DNA of 64,000 nucleotides from JANXVR01 sp034667405. Lineage in GTDB: Bacteria; Actinomycetota; UBA4738; HRBIN12. The translations under genes were made by a program, and so were the position numbers. Below are positions 34,334 to 43,204 of the stretch, piece by piece. Where the stretch lies: positions 1 through 64,000 of the forward strand of contig JAXDJX010000002.1 of the NCBI GenBank assembly GCA_034667405.1, in the 5' to 3' direction. The notes beneath the pieces were generated by a model. The model searched no databases. It had not been told where the DNA came from and saw nothing but the letters and a program-made list of their open reading frames with translations. Numbering within the stretch: position 1 is the stretch's first letter; the number at the start of each line of letters is the position of its first letter.

Positions 34334-36265
34334 TTGGCAACCGCGAAAGCGAAGAAACAACAGGGATATGACTCCAGCAACATCCAGGTCCTGGAAGGCG
34401 TCGAGCACGTCAGGCTCCGCCCGGGGATGTACATCGGGACCACCAGCGCACGCGGTCTGCACCACCTGGTCTACGAGGTAGTCGACAACTCCATCGATGA
34501 AGCCATGGCCGGTCACGCCGACCGGATCGTCGTCACCATCCACGAGGACGGATCCGTCACCGAGACCGACAACGGCCGCGGCATCCCGGTGAAACCTATC
34601 CCCGGCGCCAAGGATCGCCGTCCCGCCGTAGAGGTTGTGCTGACCACGCTGAACGCCGGCGGAAAGTTCGGAGGCGGCGGGTACCGCATCTCGGGCGGGC
34701 TGCACGGTGTAGGGGTTTCCGTCGTGAACGCCCTGAGTTCGAAGATGACGGTGGCGGTGCAGCGCGAAGGCTTCACGTGGACCCAGGAGTTCGAGCGCGG
34801 CAAGGCGACGAAGAAACTCGCCAAAGGCAAGGCGACCACGAAGACCGGCACGACCATCCAGTTCTGGCCCGACCACGACATCTTCACGGAAACCACCGAC
34901 TTCAAGCGCGAGACCCTTGCCGAGCGACTGCGCGAGCTCGCGTTCCTGAACAAGGGCGTTGAGATCAAGCTCGTCGACGAACGCGAGACCCCCAAACATG
35001 AGGAGATCTTCAAGGCCAACGGTGGCCTGGTGGACTTCGTGAAGTACCTGGCGCAAGGCAAAGAGGCGCTGCACAAGATCGTCGCCGTGGAGGTGAAGGA
35101 GCAGGACTCCGAGGTGGAGATCGCGATGCAATGGAACGGCGGATATACCGAGTCGTTCTATTCGTTCGCGAACACGATCAACACGCACGAGGGCGGCATG
35201 CACGAGGAGGGCCTGAAGAAATCCCTCACCAACGTGCTGAACCGCTGGGCCCGCGCGAAGCAGCTCCTCAAGGAGAAGGACGACAACCTCATCGGCGAGG
35301 ACGTTCGCGAAGGTCTCATCGCGATCATCTCGGTGAAGCTGCGTGATCCCCAGTTCGAAGGCCAGACGAAGACGAAGCTCGGGAACGCCTCCATGCGTTC
35401 ACTCGTCGAGACCACCATGAACGGTCAGTTCGCGACGTGGCTCGAAGAGCATCCGGCCGATGCGAAGCGGATCTTCAACAAGGCATCGAGTGCTGCGAAG
35501 GCAAGGCTCGCCGCCCGCCAGGCGCGCGACCTCACGCGGCGCAAGTCGTTCCTGGAGTCGGGGTCGCTGCCGGGCAAGCTCGCCGATTGCCAGCTCTCCG
35601 ACCCGGCGTCGTGCGAGATCTACATCGTGGAAGGCGACTCGGCCGGCGGTTCGGCGAAGGCGGCGCGTGACCGGGCCACGCAAGCCATCCTCCCTATCCG
35701 CGGCAAGATCCTCAACGTCGAGAAGGCGCGCATCCACAAGATCTTGGAGAACAACGAGATCCAAGCGCTCATCACCGCCATCGGAACCGGTATCGCCGAG
35801 GAGTTCGATCTTGAGAAGGCTCGCTATCACAAGATCGTGCTCATGGCTGACGCCGATGTGGACGGCGCGCACATCCGGACGCTCCTGCTCACCTTCTTCT
35901 TCCGGAACATGCCGCAGCTCATCGAGGCCGGCTACGTCTACCTGGCGCAGCCGCCGCTCTATCTGCTGAAGGAAGGCAAGGCGGTGCACTACTTCTACAC
36001 CGAGCACCAGTGGGACGAGTACCGGAAGAACGCGAACGGCAAGAAGCTCGAGTCGCCACAGCGCTTCAAGGGCCTCGGTGAGATGGACGCCATCCAGCTG
36101 TGGGACACCACCATGGATCCGGAGAAGCGAACGCTCCTTCAGGTCGAACTCGAAGACGCGGTAACCGCCGATCGGCTCTTCACCGTCCTCATGGGCGAGG
36201 ACGTCCCCAACCGCAAAGCCTTCATCGAACAGAACGCGAAGTACGTCCGCAACCTGGACGTTTAA
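34334..36265 (+). CDS. gyrB: DNA gyrase subunit B
   Basis: A 643-residue ATPase subunit of gyrase. GHKL-domain motifs: YEVVDNSIDEAMAGHADRI, DNGRGIPV and GGLHGVGVSVVNALS. The transducer has EGLIAIISVKL. The TOPRIM domain has EGDSAGGSA and MADADVDGAHI, and the C-terminal tail includes QRFKGLGEM. TTG 34334 is preceded by GGAGGA at 34325-34330. A -10-like TAGAAT lies at 34248-34253. Confidence 0.96.
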   Translation: MATAKAKKQQGYDSSNIQVLEGVEHVRLRPGMYIGTTSARGLHHLVYEVVDNSIDEAMAGHADRIVVTIHEDGSVTETDNGRGIPVKPIPGAKDRRPAVEVVLTTLNAGGKFGGGGYRISGGLHGVGVSVVNALSSKMTVAVQREGFTWTQEFERGKATKKLAKGKATTKTGTTIQFWPDHDIFTETTDFKRETLAERLRELAFLNKGVEIKLVDERETPKHEEIFKANGGLVDFVKYLAQGKEALHKIVAVEVKEQDSEVEIAMQWNGGYTESFYSFANTINTHEGGMHEEGLKKSLTNVLNRWARAKQLLKEKDDNLIGEDVREGLIAIISVKLRDPQFEGQTKTKLGNASMRSLVETTMNGQFATWLEEHPADAKRIFNKASSAAKARLAARQARDLTRRKSFLESGSLPGKLADCQLSDPASCEIYIVEGDSAGGSAKAARDRATQAILPIRGKILNVEKARIHKILENNEIQALITAIGTGIAEEFDLEKARYHKIVLMADADVDGAHIRTLLLTFFFRNMPQLIEAGYVYLAQPPLYLLKEGKAVHYFYTEHQWDEYRKNANGKKLESPQRFKGLGEMDAIQLWDTTMDPEKRTLLQVELEDAVTADRLFTVLMGEDVPNRKAFIEQNAKYVRNLDV

Positions 36266-36277
36266 GGAGCTGATCGG

Positions 36278-38725
36278 GTGTCGCAGGAAGGGCTGTTCGC
36301 CGGCAATGTCGAGCCGGTTCAACTCGAAGAGGAGATCCAACGATCGTTCCTCGACTACGCGATGTCCGTCATCGTTTCGCGGGCGTTGCCGGACGTACGC
36401 GACGGATTGAAGCCCGTCCATCGGAGGATCCTTTGGTCGATGACGGAGTCGGGATTCCGCCCCGATAAGCCCCACCGCAAGTCGGCCGCCGTCATCGGTG
36501 ACGTCCTCCGCAAGTACCACCCGCACGGTGACCAGTCGGTGTACGACGCCTTGGTTCGTATGGCGCAGGACTGGTCGCTGCGGCATCCCTTGGTAGACGG
36601 TCACGGCAACTTCGGTTCCGTCGACGGCGACCCGGCTGCCGCATATCGATACACGGAAGCGCGGCTGTCGCCGATGGCGATGGAGCTCCTGCGCGACATC
36701 GAGTCCGAGACGGTCGACTTCGTCCCGAACTTCGACGGGTACGAGATCCAGCCGGTGGTCCTGCCTTCGCGGTTCCCGAACCTGCTGGTCAACGGCGCAG
36801 GCGGTATCGCCGTCGGGATGGCGACGAACATCCCTCCGCACAACCTGGGCGAGGTCTGCGACGCTGTCACCTACTACCTGGAGAACCCCGAGGCCACGTC
36901 CGAAGAGCTCATGAAGTTCGTCAAAGGGCCGGACTTCCCGACGGGCGCCACCGTCATGGGGCGGCAGGGCATCCGTGACGCCTATGAGACCGGGCGAGGT
37001 TCGATCAAGGTGCGGGCCGTCAGCCAGATCGAGGAAGGCGTCGGCGGACGCCCGAAGATCGTTGTCACGGAACTGCCGTATCAGGTGAACAAGGCGCGAC
37101 TGGCCGAGAAGATCGCCGACCTGGTGAAGACCGGCAAGATGAAGGACATCGCAGATCTGAAGGACGAGTCCAATCGTCACGGGATGCGGCTGGTCATCGA
37201 TTGCAAGCGTGGCGCCAACGCCCAGGTCGTGCTGAACCAGCTCTACAAGCAGACACAGCTACAGGAATCCTTCGGCGTCATCATGCTCGCGCTGGTCGAC
37301 GGTGTCCCGCGCACCCTGAACCTTGCGGAGATGGTCGGTTACTACGTCGACCACCAAGTGGACGTCGTCACCCGGCGCACGCGCTATGACCTCCGCCGTG
37401 CGGAGGAGCGCGACCACATCGTCCTGGGTCTGTTGATCGCGCTCGACCACCTGGACGAGGTCATCAAGATCATCCGCGCCTCCGCCGACGCGGAGACGGC
37501 CCGAACCGCGCTCATGAAGAAGTTCAAGCTCTCCGAGATCCAGGCGAACCACATCTTGGACATGCCACTGCGCCGACTCACCAAGCTGGCTCGCGCTGAG
37601 CTCGACAAGGAGCACGCGGAGCTGCTCGAGAAGATCAAGTACTTCAATTCGTTGCTGAAGGATCCCAAGAAGCTGCGTGCGGTCATCAAGGAAGAACTGG
37701 CCGAGGTTCGGAAGAAGCACGCGAACGCGCGCCGGACCCAGATCCGCGCCGACGAGGGTGACTTCGATGTCGAAGACCTCATCAACGAGGAGGACGTGAT
37801 CATCACGGTCTCCCGCACCGGCTATGTGAAGCGGCTGCCGATCGACGCGTTCCGTCGTCAGGGTCGCGGCGGCCGGGGGGTTCGGGGTCAGAACCTCAAG
37901 GAAGAAGACGTGGTGAAGCACGTCTTCACCACCACCACCCACCACTGGATGCTGTTCTTCACTACGAAGGGCAAGGTCTATCGCGTGAAGGCGCACGGGA
38001 TCCCCGAGTCCGGGAAGACCGCCCGCGGTCTCTATGCGGCGAACCTTCCCGGAGTGGCGCTCGACGGAGACGAGCGGATCAGCGCCGTCATCGACCTCAA
38101 GGAATACGAGCCCAACAAGTACCTGCTCTTCGCCACGAAGAAGGGGATCGTGAAGAAGACGGCGTTGCCCGAGTACGACTCGCCCCGCAGCGGGCTCATC
38201 GCGATCAACATCAAAGAGGGCGATGAACTCATCGACGTCCGGCTCACGGCCGGCAAGGACGAGGTCATGCTGGTGAGCCAGAAGGGCCAGGCGATCCGGT
38301 TCAGGGAGAGTGCGGTTCGACCGATGGGCCGAGGCACCTCCGGCGTGATCGGGATGCGATTGGCGGAAGACGACCGGGTGATCGCCGTCGGTCTGACCTC
38401 TGAGGGCGAAGAGCTCATCAGCGTGAGCCATCAGGGCTACGGCAAACGGTCGAAACTCGCCGACTACCCCACGAAGGGGCGCGGCGGCAAGGGCGTCATC
38501 GGGCATCAACTCACGAAGAAGACGGGGTTGCTCGCCGGAGCGTACGTGGGCACGAAGGACGACGACATGTTCGTTATCTCTTCGTCGGGCATAGTGATCC
38601 GCGTGACCTCGGGTGACATCCGCCGGGTTGGAAGAGCCAGCCAAGGTGTTCGCACGATGCGTGTCGAAGAGGGCGCCGAGGTGGTCGCGCTCGCACCCGT
38701 CATCACGCAGATGGACGAGGAATAG
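36278..38725 (+). CDS. gyrA: DNA gyrase subunit A
   Basis: An 815-residue subunit that cuts and rejoins DNA. The catalytic Tyr is Tyr125 in AAAYRYTEARLS. The quinolone-determining region reads YHPHGDQSVYDALVRMAQ, with Gln86 where E. coli has Ser83 and Asp90 where it has Asp87. The C-terminal beta-pinwheel contains Gly-rich turns (QGRGGRGVRG and TKGRGGKGVIG) in place of a single canonical GyrA box. GTG 36278 follows gyrB by 12 bases with AAGGAG upstream, so the two form an operon. Confidence 0.96.
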   Translation: MSQEGLFAGNVEPVQLEEEIQRSFLDYAMSVIVSRALPDVRDGLKPVHRRILWSMTESGFRPDKPHRKSAAVIGDVLRKYHPHGDQSVYDALVRMAQDWSLRHPLVDGHGNFGSVDGDPAAAYRYTEARLSPMAMELLRDIESETVDFVPNFDGYEIQPVVLPSRFPNLLVNGAGGIAVGMATNIPPHNLGEVCDAVTYYLENPEATSEELMKFVKGPDFPTGATVMGRQGIRDAYETGRGSIKVRAVSQIEEGVGGRPKIVVTELPYQVNKARLAEKIADLVKTGKMKDIADLKDESNRHGMRLVIDCKRGANAQVVLNQLYKQTQLQESFGVIMLALVDGVPRTLNLAEMVGYYVDHQVDVVTRRTRYDLRRAEERDHIVLGLLIALDHLDEVIKIIRASADAETARTALMKKFKLSEIQANHILDMPLRRLTKLARAELDKEHAELLEKIKYFNSLLKDPKKLRAVIKEELAEVRKKHANARRTQIRADEGDFDVEDLINEEDVIITVSRTGYVKRLPIDAFRRQGRGGRGVRGQNLKEEDVVKHVFTTTTHHWMLFFTTKGKVYRVKAHGIPESGKTARGLYAANLPGVALDGDERISAVIDLKEYEPNKYLLFATKKGIVKKTALPEYDSPRSGLIAINIKEGDELIDVRLTAGKDEVMLVSQKGQAIRFRESAVRPMGRGTSGVIGMRLAEDDRVIAVGLTSEGEELISVSHQGYGKRSKLADYPTKGRGGKGVIGHQLTKKTGLLAGAYVGTKDDDMFVISSSGIVIRVTSGDIRRVGRASQGVRTMRVEEGAEVVALAPVITQMDEE

Positions 38726-38749
38726 CCGGCTACGCCAGGCGCGGAATTG

Positions 38750-38770
38750 CTCGGTTCCCTACCGAGTTTC
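38750..38770 (+). terminator. short hairpin terminator after gyrA
   Basis: CTCGGT-TCCCT-ACCGAG forms a 6-bp stem with a 5-base loop followed by TTTC. It lies 25 bases after the gyrA stop. It is weak but well placed. Confidence 0.4.
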
Positions 38771-38826
38771 ACCATGTCCCCCGGATACGATGCCGCGCGA
38801 ATCGACACCCGTCGAAAGGAGAACTG

Positions 38827-39339
38827 ATGCTCCGCATCCGACCGAAGCACAGCACCGTCGTAGCGTATCTCGCGCTCGCGGTCGCCCTAAGTGGAACCGC
38901 GATTGCCGCCACCAGCGTCAACGGCGCCCCAACCGGTGGAGTCCCGAACGCCGGTGGGTTCTACAACTCGGGGTTGGTCAAGCTCAACAACGGTCAGTCG
39001 CGCGTGATCGTTACGCGTGGGCCGTTCCGGCTTACGGCGAAGTGCGTCAACGATGGCGGCGGTTACTCAACGGCCCAGCTCTCGCTGAAGAACATCGGTT
39101 CGCACAACGCGGTGCTGGAATCCGACTACAACGCCGAATACGCCAGCCCGATCCTGGCGCCGGGTGACTCGCGCACCGCGTTCTACCCGGAGTCGAACAA
39201 CGCCCCGTACTTCTTCGGCGACTACTACAACCTGTTCTCCGCGGCTGCGCCCGGTCATGCGATCACGGGTATGGGATCGATCGGATGGAAGACGCTCGGC
39301 GCCGACTGCCTGTTCCAGCTCGTCATCGTCGGCACCTGA
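38827..39339 (+). CDS. secreted actinobacterial protein with HSTVVAYLALAVALSG-type leader
   Basis: A 170-residue exported protein. The leader MLRIRPKHSTVVAYLALAVA plus LSGTAIAA is a characteristic N-terminus found on many secreted proteins of deep-branching Actinobacteria, with cleavage likely after AIA. The mature part is about 140 residues, rich in Asn, Gly and Tyr. It contains a Cys pair (in AKCVND and ADCLFQ) that could form a disulfide. Function unknown. AAAGGAGA immediately upstream is one of the strongest ribosome-binding sites in the window, so expression may be high. Confidence 0.8.
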   Translation: MLRIRPKHSTVVAYLALAVALSGTAIAATSVNGAPTGGVPNAGGFYNSGLVKLNNGQSRVIVTRGPFRLTAKCVNDGGGYSTAQLSLKNIGSHNAVLESDYNAEYASPILAPGDSRTAFYPESNNAPYFFGDYYNLFSAAAPGHAITGMGSIGWKTLGADCLFQLVIVGT

Positions 39340-39363
39340 TCCGACGCACGTATCGAGCGCATG

Positions 39364-39391
39364 GCTCGGGTGGCTTTCCGCCTACCCGAGC
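39364..39391. terminator. bidirectional hairpin between convergent genes
   Basis: GCTCGGGT (39364-39371) pairs with ACCCGAGC (39384-39391), extended by GG/CC with one bulged T, around the loop CTTTCCG. It sits in the 67-base gap between two convergent genes, so it probably ends both transcripts. Confidence 0.55.
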
Positions 39392-39406
39392 TGTGGGCTC
39401 GTCGTG

Positions 39407-39829
39407 TCAGGCGATGCGACCCAGGGCACGGCGCGTCACCAGCGTCCGGATCTGCCGCCGGGCGCCCGCGTAGCTGAGACCCTCCGGAAGGGACTCTCCG
39501 ACGTCGGTGGTCAGCGCGACCAGCGTGGCACGCTGCTGCTCCGTCATCGGTTCCTCGAGGAAGCTCTCGATCAAGATGTCCGCTTCGCCCGCGGCCAGGT
39601 CGGGTTCGAACGAGTAGCCGAACTCCTCGCAGAGGAATCGCAGATAGTCGGCCTGTGCCTCGCCCATCGGCTCCTTGCTGAACACCCAGTCCTCCGGCGG
39701 TTCGTCGTCGAGGCCCCAGGCGGCGCGCGGAGATGCGCTGCGGTCTACCCGACAGAGGTAGCACCACGTCGTCTCCAGCCCGTGTTGGCACCGTTCCATA
39801 CCAAGGGGTTTCGACATCCCGGATGCCAT
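39407..39829 (-). CDS. DUF3072-like protein with N-terminal Cys/His motif
   Basis: A 140-residue cytosolic protein. Residues about 14-26 hold CQHGLETTWCYLC, a possible metal-binding knuckle. Then come two helical repeats, EPMGEAQADYLRFLCEEFGY and EEPMTEQQRATLVALTTDVG. The first resembles DUF3072, a short helical domain of unknown role. ATG at residues 5 or 11 could be used instead of the first ATG. Function unknown. Confidence 0.6.
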   Translation of the reverse strand: MASGMSKPLGMERCQHGLETTWCYLCRVDRSASPRAAWGLDDEPPEDWVFSKEPMGEAQADYLRFLCEEFGYSFEPDLAAGEADILIESFLEEPMTEQQRATLVALTTDVGESLPEGLSYAGARRQIRTLVTRRALGRIA

Positions 39830-39874
39830 TCCTGAAGTCAGAACGGGAGATTTCGCGCGGGCCCCATCTCCCGG

Positions 39875-41062
39875 CTACTCGGGTAGCGGTACCCGCTTGA
39901 ACACGCGGTAGAGGATCACGTCGTAGGCACATTTGATCGTGCCGGCGGCGACGAACGGCGCGCCGGTGGCGACGTTGGTCATGAGCACGCCCGCCAGGAC
40001 CTGGCCGAACGGCCGCGCCACGTATCGCGAGGTGTTCGTGAAGGCAGCGGCCGCCGTCCGTTCCTCGGGGTCGACCATCGCAGCGATGTAGGCCTGACGA
40101 GCGGGAACGTCCATCTGGCTCAGGGCGAACCGTGCGATCAGGAGGCCGAGCGCGGGGTCCAGCGACGGCATCAACGGGATGGCCATCAGGAGCAGGTTCG
40201 ACGGGAAGTGAGAGAACACCATCGTGTTCAGCAAGCCGAACCGTTCGCCGACGCGCGCCGCGACGAGGGACGAACCGGCTTGGAGCACTCCTCCGACGAA
40301 GAACACGATGCTCATCTGCGCCTCGCTGGCCCCGAATCGCCGCCCGAACCAGAAGACGATGAAGGCCGACACCACGAATCCGCCCGCGAACGCGTCGGTC
40401 GCGAAGAGGAGTGAGAGCTTTCGGACCGTCCCCCGCGACCGAACGAGGGGCGCACCGCTACCCCTGCCACCCTCCGGCTCGACATCCGCCGAGAGCCGGA
40501 GTGCCAGCGCTACACACGCCATCGCGGCGACCGGGATCAGGAACAACCAACGTTGGTTACTGGGAGCGCCGTGCCACACCCTATGCAGGAACGCCGGCCC
40601 ACCGGCCGCCAGCGCACCCAGGGCGCCGGCCAGGTATGCCACGGCGTTGTACCGCCCGAACACGCGGATCCTGGTCTGGGCGGACGCTTGACCGAGCATC
40701 GCTTGCTCCAGCGACGTGATGGGTCCTGATTCGTTCGCGTCGGTGGACATGGTGCCTGTGAGCGACGCGGCTATCAGGAACCAAAGATTTCCGCTCGTTG
40801 CGAAGATCGCGCCGACGATCCCCATCAAGACGAGTAGGAGGATGTAGAGGCGCCGTCTCCCGATCCGTTCGCCGATGAAGCCGACGAGGATGGACGTGAG
40901 CCCCATCCCCACCAGGATCGCGGTGAAGATCACCGTGACCTTCGTGTCGCTGAAGCCCGCCTTGGCGAGCGCGATCCCCAGGACCACCACGCCGAACCCA
41001 TAAGCGAACGCCCGGAGCGCCTGGATCCATAGGATCCGCTTGAGATCGCGTTCGATGTTCAC
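39875..41062 (-). CDS. major facilitator superfamily transporter
   Basis: A 395-residue polytopic protein with about 12 hydrophobic helices. The MFS loop 2-3 motif appears as GFIGERIGRRRLYILL. LARFALSQMDVPARQAYIAAMV and ERTAAAAFTNTSRYVARPFG match the conserved second-half segments. The substrate is not predictable; drug/metabolite efflux members look similar. It is divergent from the 88-residue membrane gene, with 23 bases between the starts. Confidence 0.85.
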   Translation of the reverse strand: MNIERDLKRILWIQALRAFAYGFGVVVLGIALAKAGFSDTKVTVIFTAILVGMGLTSILVGFIGERIGRRRLYILLLVLMGIVGAIFATSGNLWFLIAASLTGTMSTDANESGPITSLEQAMLGQASAQTRIRVFGRYNAVAYLAGALGALAAGGPAFLHRVWHGAPSNQRWLFLIPVAAMACVALALRLSADVEPEGGRGSGAPLVRSRGTVRKLSLLFATDAFAGGFVVSAFIVFWFGRRFGASEAQMSIVFFVGGVLQAGSSLVAARVGERFGLLNTMVFSHFPSNLLLMAIPLMPSLDPALGLLIARFALSQMDVPARQAYIAAMVDPEERTAAAAFTNTSRYVARPFGQVLAGVLMTNVATGAPFVAAGTIKCAYDVILYRVFKRVPLPE

Positions 41063-41072
41063 CGCCAGGGAC

Positions 41073-41078
41073 GATAAT
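41073..41078 (+). promoter_or_regulatory. -10-like GATAAT, leaderless promoter
   Basis: GATAAT ends seven bases before GTG 41086 and TTCGAT lies 16 bases upstream of it. There is no Shine-Dalgarno sequence, again pointing to a leaderless message. Confidence 0.45.
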
Positions 41079-41085
41079 CCAGCGC

Positions 41086-41352
41086 GTGCACACCGGAACG
41101 GGCATCGTGATCATCGTGGCGGCCGCAGCGGTCCTGGTTCTCACCGCGCTCGCCCTGCGTCCACGGGTTCCGCGGTGGGCAACCGACGTCCTGGCCGCGC
41201 TCTCCGGAGCCGCCGTCGGGATCGGCGGGCTGCTCCTCCTGCACCATGACGTGTCGGCCGCTTCGTGGATCGCCGCACCAGTGCTCCTCGCGCTCGCGTC
41301 GGTAGCGCATATCCGTGTGCTTTTCGGTGGCGCCGGGCCGTTCAGGACCTAA
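41086..41352 (+). CDS. small three-span membrane protein
   Basis: An 88-residue protein made mostly of three hydrophobic helices: GIVIIVAAAAVLVLTALAL, a middle segment LAALSGAAVGIGGLLLL, and WIAAPVLLALASVAHIRVL. No family is recognised. It precedes the DUF3566 gene by 71 bases and shares its orientation. Confidence 0.6.
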   Translation: MHTGTGIVIIVAAAAVLVLTALALRPRVPRWATDVLAALSGAAVGIGGLLLLHHDVSAASWIAAPVLLALASVAHIRVLFGGAGPFRT

Positions 41353-41423
41353 CGCACGACCCGGACCAGGGTTGCGCCGTTGCGAGTGTCCAGTGGCCTG
41401 AGGGCGTACCCTTATCGGCACTT

Positions 41424-41942
41424 ATGGCACAAACCACGGATCCCACATCGCCGCCTGCGGGCGCCTCGGACCCTTCTGACGGCCCGGCATCCGACGTCCG
41501 AGCGACGGAGACGGCACCACAGGTGCAATCCGGAACCGTGATCTCCAAGCGAGCGCCGAAGCGATCGCCGAAACGAACGCGCGTGGTGGTTCGCAAGGTG
41601 GGCCCGTGGTCGGTGTTCAAGCTCTCCCTGATCTTCTACTTCGTGGTGATGCTCATCGGATGGGGCGCGCTGCTTATCGTGTACGGCATCCTGGGAGCGA
41701 GCGGCGCCATCAAGTCCATCACGGACCTGTCGTCCCAGATCGGACTCTGGGATAAGGCCAAGGCCCAGCCCACCATCGACGGGCAGCAGCTGTTCACCTG
41801 GCTGTTCGTGGCGGGATTGGTCGCCGTCGTCATCTGGTCCCTCATCAACTTCCTTGTCGCCCTCGCCTACAACCTGGTCAGTGACGTCGTGGGAGGGCTG
41901 GAACTCACCCTGGCCGAGTCCAAGCGCCGCCACGACGTTTGA
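41424..41942 (+). CDS. DUF3566 membrane protein
   Basis: A 172-residue protein. A Thr/Pro/Ser-rich N-terminal tail (residues 1-50) precedes the DUF3566 core, which begins TRVVVRKVGPWSVFKLSLIF. A second membrane segment lies at TWLFVAGLVAVVIWSLINFL and the core ends with SDVVGGLELTLAE. The family sits after gyrA in Actinobacteria (Rv0007), next to tRNA-Ile, exactly as here. Function unknown, possibly envelope or division linked. A TACCCT hexamer lies about 11 bases before the ATG. Confidence 0.88.
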   Translation: MAQTTDPTSPPAGASDPSDGPASDVRATETAPQVQSGTVISKRAPKRSPKRTRVVVRKVGPWSVFKLSLIFYFVVMLIGWGALLIVYGILGASGAIKSITDLSSQIGLWDKAKAQPTIDGQQLFTWLFVAGLVAVVIWSLINFLVALAYNLVSDVVGGLELTLAESKRRHDV

Positions 41943-41992
41943 CGCCCTCGGGCAGCGTGGCTACGCTGGCCAACGGGCTTCGGTCCCGGCAC

Positions 41993-42067
41993 GGGTCTGT
42001 AGCTCAGCTCGGTTAGAGCGCTTCCCTGATAAGGAAGAGGTCGATGGTTCAAGTCCATCCAGACCCA
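41993..42067 (+). tRNA. ileT: tRNA-Ile (GAT)
   Basis: All arms fold. Acceptor GGGTCTG (41993-41999) pairs with CAGACCC (42060-42066). The anticodon stem CTTCC/GGAAG encloses loop CTGATAA with anticodon GAT (42028-42030). The T-loop is GGTTCAAGTCC. The discriminator is A42067, and CCA is not encoded (the next bases are CCC). Confidence 0.97.
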
Positions 42068-42089
42068 CCCCCAACGACAGGAGACGGCC

Positions 42090-42266
42090 ATGGCAGATGA
42101 CAACGGAGCCACGGAGAAGAAGAAGGGCGGGTTCTTCCGAAAGCTCATGAAGCTCGCCTTCATCGGCGCTGCCGTCGCGGCGGTCGTCAAGGTCGTCAAA
42201 CGGCGCCGTGGCGATGACCTCGACGACGTCGAGTGGCAGGAGCTTCCGCCGCCCGCGGGCGGCTGA
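42090..42266 (+). CDS. 58-residue membrane-anchored small protein, DLW-39-like position
   Basis: A short gene with a good ribosome-binding site (ACAGGAGA). The product has a charged N-terminus (MADDNGATEKKKGGFFRKLM), a hydrophobic helix KLAFIGAAVAAVVKVVK, a basic stretch and an acidic Trp-containing end (DDLDDVEWQELPPP). Actinobacteria often encode a tiny DLW-39 family protein just after DUF3566 and the tRNAs. The shared position and the helix-plus-DxxW layout suggest a relative, but similarity is too low to be sure. Confidence 0.65.
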   Translation: MADDNGATEKKKGGFFRKLMKLAFIGAAVAAVVKVVKRRRGDDLDDVEWQELPPPAGG

Positions 42267-42290
42267 GCGCCACTCGGAGCCAGTTCTACC

Positions 42291-42318
42291 GAAGACCCGC
42301 GGGCGACCGCGGGTCTTC
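42291..42318 (+). terminator. strong 12-bp stem-loop terminator
   Basis: GAAGACCCGCGG (42291-42302), loop GCGA, CCGCGGGTCTTC (42307-42318): a perfect 12-bp stem 24 bases after the small gene. The following sequence has only a short T-poor tail, so it may be a Rho-independent terminator of the U-less type frequent in Actinobacteria. Confidence 0.7.
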
Positions 42319-42373
42319 CTCACGTGGGGACCAGTCCCGCCAACGGTGACGCTCGAAGCTAGACTTCCGCACG

Positions 42374-43204
42374 ATGGAGACGCCGGCATGGCAACTCGCG
42401 TTCCGCGCGGCAGATGGTGCAGGCGTCGACCTTGGACCCCTGACGTCGCTCGGTGATGCCGACGAGATCGTTCGCGTGATGATCGCGACCTGGGGCAACC
42501 ACCAGCTTCTGCCGCGCGAGATGATCCATGCGCTGAATCACTCGGGCAACGTGTCGTGGGGGGCGTTCGTTGACGGGACGCTGATCGGCTACGTCCTGGG
42601 ATGGGCCGGCATGGATCCGAAGGACGGGCTGCACATCCATTCCCACATGCTCGCGGCGGTTCCCGATCGTCGGCACAAGGGCGTGGGGTTCGCTCTCAAG
42701 CTCGCCCAGCGCGCGCAGGCGCTCGACCAGGACGTCCACCTGGTGCGATGGACGTTCGACCCGCTGGTGGCCCGCAACGCCTGGTTCAACATGGGCAAGC
42801 TCGGTGCCGTCGCCGACCGGTTCGAACGTAACTTCTACGGCGAGATGAGCGACGAGCTGAATGCCGGCGAACGCTCGGATCGGTTCGTCGTGCGATGGGA
42901 TCTGGATCCCGAACCGGGGCCTGCACCGGCGCCGTCTTCGAACGTCCCCGTGGTCTTGGCGAGGTCCGGCGATCCGGATCGACCGGCGCCGCAGCCCAGC
43001 GGTCCATCGGACTCCGGAGCGGGGTGGGTCGAGATCCCGTCCGAATATGCCGCGCTCCGGGAGGCCGACCCAGGACTGGGAACCGCATGGCGGGACGCCG
43101 TGGCTGAAGCGGTCGCGCGGCTCATGGAACGAGGAGCGCTCGCCGTGACGTTCGACAAGGAACGGTCGGCGTACCTGTTCGGCAGGCGGGACGTGCGGGC
43201 GTGA
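42374..43204 (+). CDS. GNAT acyltransferase, partner of the enolase-superfamily enzyme
   Basis: A 276-residue acyltransferase. The GNAT core shows HSHMLAAVPDRRHKGVGFAL, where RRHKGV matches the pyrophosphate-binding loop, then DPLVARNAWFNMGKLGAVA. The C-terminal ~100 residues include a Pro-rich linker. The gene overlaps the NSAR-like gene by 4 bases (GTGA). In Geobacillus a GNAT next to N-succinylamino acid racemase N-succinylates D-amino acids, giving a specific hypothesis for this pair. ATG 42374 follows TAGACT by 8 bases without a Shine-Dalgarno sequence. Confidence 0.75.
   Translation: METPAWQLAFRAADGAGVDLGPLTSLGDADEIVRVMIATWGNHQLLPREMIHALNHSGNVSWGAFVDGTLIGYVLGWAGMDPKDGLHIHSHMLAAVPDRRHKGVGFALKLAQRAQALDQDVHLVRWTFDPLVARNAWFNMGKLGAVADRFERNFYGEMSDELNAGERSDRFVVRWDLDPEPGPAPAPSSNVPVVLARSGDPDRPAPQPSGPSDSGAGWVEIPSEYAALREADPGLGTAWRDAVAEAVARLMERGALAVTFDKERSAYLFGRRDVRA

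Noticed and set aside
35399..37180. 593-codon open frame on the minus strand antisense to gyrB and gyrA
   Set aside because: Long antisense open frames are expected in high-GC DNA; the sense genes are certain and the product has no domain.
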